A stretch of 5,849 bases of DNA from Dehalococcoidia bacterium SM23_28_2 (GTDB lineage Bacteria > Chloroflexota > Dehalococcoidia > SM23-28-2). Below are positions 5,257-5,849 of this stretch, one piece after another (the first letter of the stretch is position 1; each line of letters opens with the position of its first letter). Both the position numbers and the translations under genes were made by a program. The stretch lies in contig LJUA01000097.1 of the NCBI GenBank assembly GCA_001303545.1, positions 1 through 5,849 of the forward strand, in the 5' to 3' direction. Below the pieces are notes generated by a model. The model ran no database searches. It saw nothing but the letters and a program-made list of their open reading frames with translations, and had not been told where the DNA came from.

Positions 5257-5849
5257 CTAGCTCTGCGGCTCCTCAGGAGGGCCACCGGGACCTGCGCCAG
5301 AGGGACCGCCGGGAACACCTTCGGCAGGACCGCACTGACAGTGGCAGTCGAAGCGGGGGCCGGAAGGCCCCGGCTGGGCATTCACGATGCGGTCGATGTT
5401 CTCCTCGATGCCGCCGTACATCGTCTCGGCCTGCTCTTCGGTTAGCTTTTCCTCGGCGACGAGTGCTTGAGCCAGCAAGGCAGTCTTGAACTCGTCCACC
5501 GTCATGCCCTGCGCCTCAGCGACCTCGGCCGGCGTTTTGCCGTCCTTGAGCTGGTCCAGAAGCTCTTCGGGCTCCATGCCCAGCACCGTCGCTGCCGCCT
5601 CCGTCGTGAGCCGTTGAGCGTGTTGGCGAGCGCCCTGGCGGATGCGCTCGCCGATGGCGTCGCGCACGGCCGGCCCGAGTAGGCCCTCCTCTTGTATGCG
5701 CTCTTTGATGCGCTCGCCTTGCTCCTCGGTCAGCTTGCCCTTGGCTACCCGCTCATCGACGGCGTCCTGCTCGGCCTCGGTCATGGCCGAGCGCAGCTCG
5801 TCCTCGCCGATGCCCAGCTTGTCGGCAACGCGGCCGAGGAAGGTCTGTA
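5257..5849 (-). CDS. Partial helical, probably secreted protein with Cys-rich, Gly/Pro-rich tail
   Basis: The reading frame is open to the window edge, so the start and any signal peptide are missing. An ATG at 5784 is internal: 21 in-frame codons before it (QTFLGRVADKLGIGEDELRS...) continue the same fold. The 196 visible residues are mostly helical and charged. An N-terminal unit has 'LGIGEDELRSAM...AVDERVAKGKLTEEQ', and a second unit has 'LGMEPEELLDQLKDGKTPAEVAEAQGMTVDEF...EKLTEEQ'. The two units look like related repeats. This pattern recalls small exported proteins of Gram-positive and Chloroflexota bacteria (DUF2680/YckD-like), but I am not certain of the family. The end is different: DCHCQCG (visible residues 167-173), then about 24 residues rich in Gly, Pro, Glu and Ser. 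Secretion and function are inferred, not shown. A hairpin at 5172-5204 follows the stop. Confidence 0.75.
   Translation of the reverse strand, partial: QTFLGRVADKLGIGEDELRSAMTEAEQDAVDERVAKGKLTEEQGERIKERIQEEGLLGPAVRDAIGERIRQGARQHAQRLTTEAAATVLGMEPEELLDQLKDGKTPAEVAEAQGMTVDEFKTALLAQALVAEEKLTEEQAETMYGGIEENIDRIVNAQPGPSGPRFDCHCQCGPAEGVPGGPSGAGPGGPPEEPQS

Noticed and set aside
5257..5784. Complete gene starting at ATG 5784
   Set aside because: The frame stays open to the window edge and the 21 residues upstream continue the same helical domain, so this ATG is internal and the gene is partial.

Overview
The window is GC-rich bacterial DNA with short intergenic gaps. It looks like part of a Chloroflexota-type genome (for example Dehalococcoidia or a relative), probably from a metagenome. 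That assignment is inference. It rests on the style of three proteins: an HlyD-type adaptor with Ala-rich 'EGAS-AELA' repeats, a lipoprotein whose mature end begins Cys-Gly-Gly-Asp followed by a Ser/Ala/Thr/Pro linker, and a helical secreted-type protein with 'LTEEQ' repeats. No RNA gene, CRISPR array or insertion sequence was seen.

Layout. Positions 1-301 hold no convincing gene. They carry a sigma70-like promoter (81-109) and a leader of about 185 nt with several hairpins, one of them strong (206-236). Positions 302-4273 (+) form a three-gene operon for a MacAB/YknXYZ-type ABC transporter: a membrane-anchored HlyD/MacA-like adaptor (302-2243), a MacB/LolD-type ATPase (2259-2999, GTG start), and a MacB-type permease (2996-4273) that overlaps the ATPase by ATGA. 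The adaptor reading frame is broken by an exact 40-bp tandem duplication (two copies within 536-617). Removing one copy restores a single 633-residue protein. On the minus strand, 5023-4292 encodes a putative lipoprotein of unknown function with its own extended -10 promoter and a strong ribosome-binding site. It converges on the permease with an 18-bp gap. A perfect 11-bp hairpin at 5172-5204 probably ends the last gene. That gene (minus strand, 5849-5257) is cut by the window edge; it encodes a helical protein of the low-complexity secreted type and ends in a Cys-His-Cys-X-Cys and Gly/Pro-rich tail.

How it works together. The ATPase and permease would form a mechanotransmission-type ABC pump (type VII fold), with the adaptor collecting or passing on substrate outside the membrane. 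No outer-membrane TolC-like gene lies in the window, and the ATPase and permease are separate as in YknXYZ of Bacillus. Substrate is unknown; peptides, lipids or drugs are all possible for the family. The most unusual features are the adaptor's two mirrored arms, each with three exact 33-residue repeats, a Cys/His-containing loop at the centre of that mirror, and the frame-breaking duplication, which is either an assembly error or a real on/off mutation.
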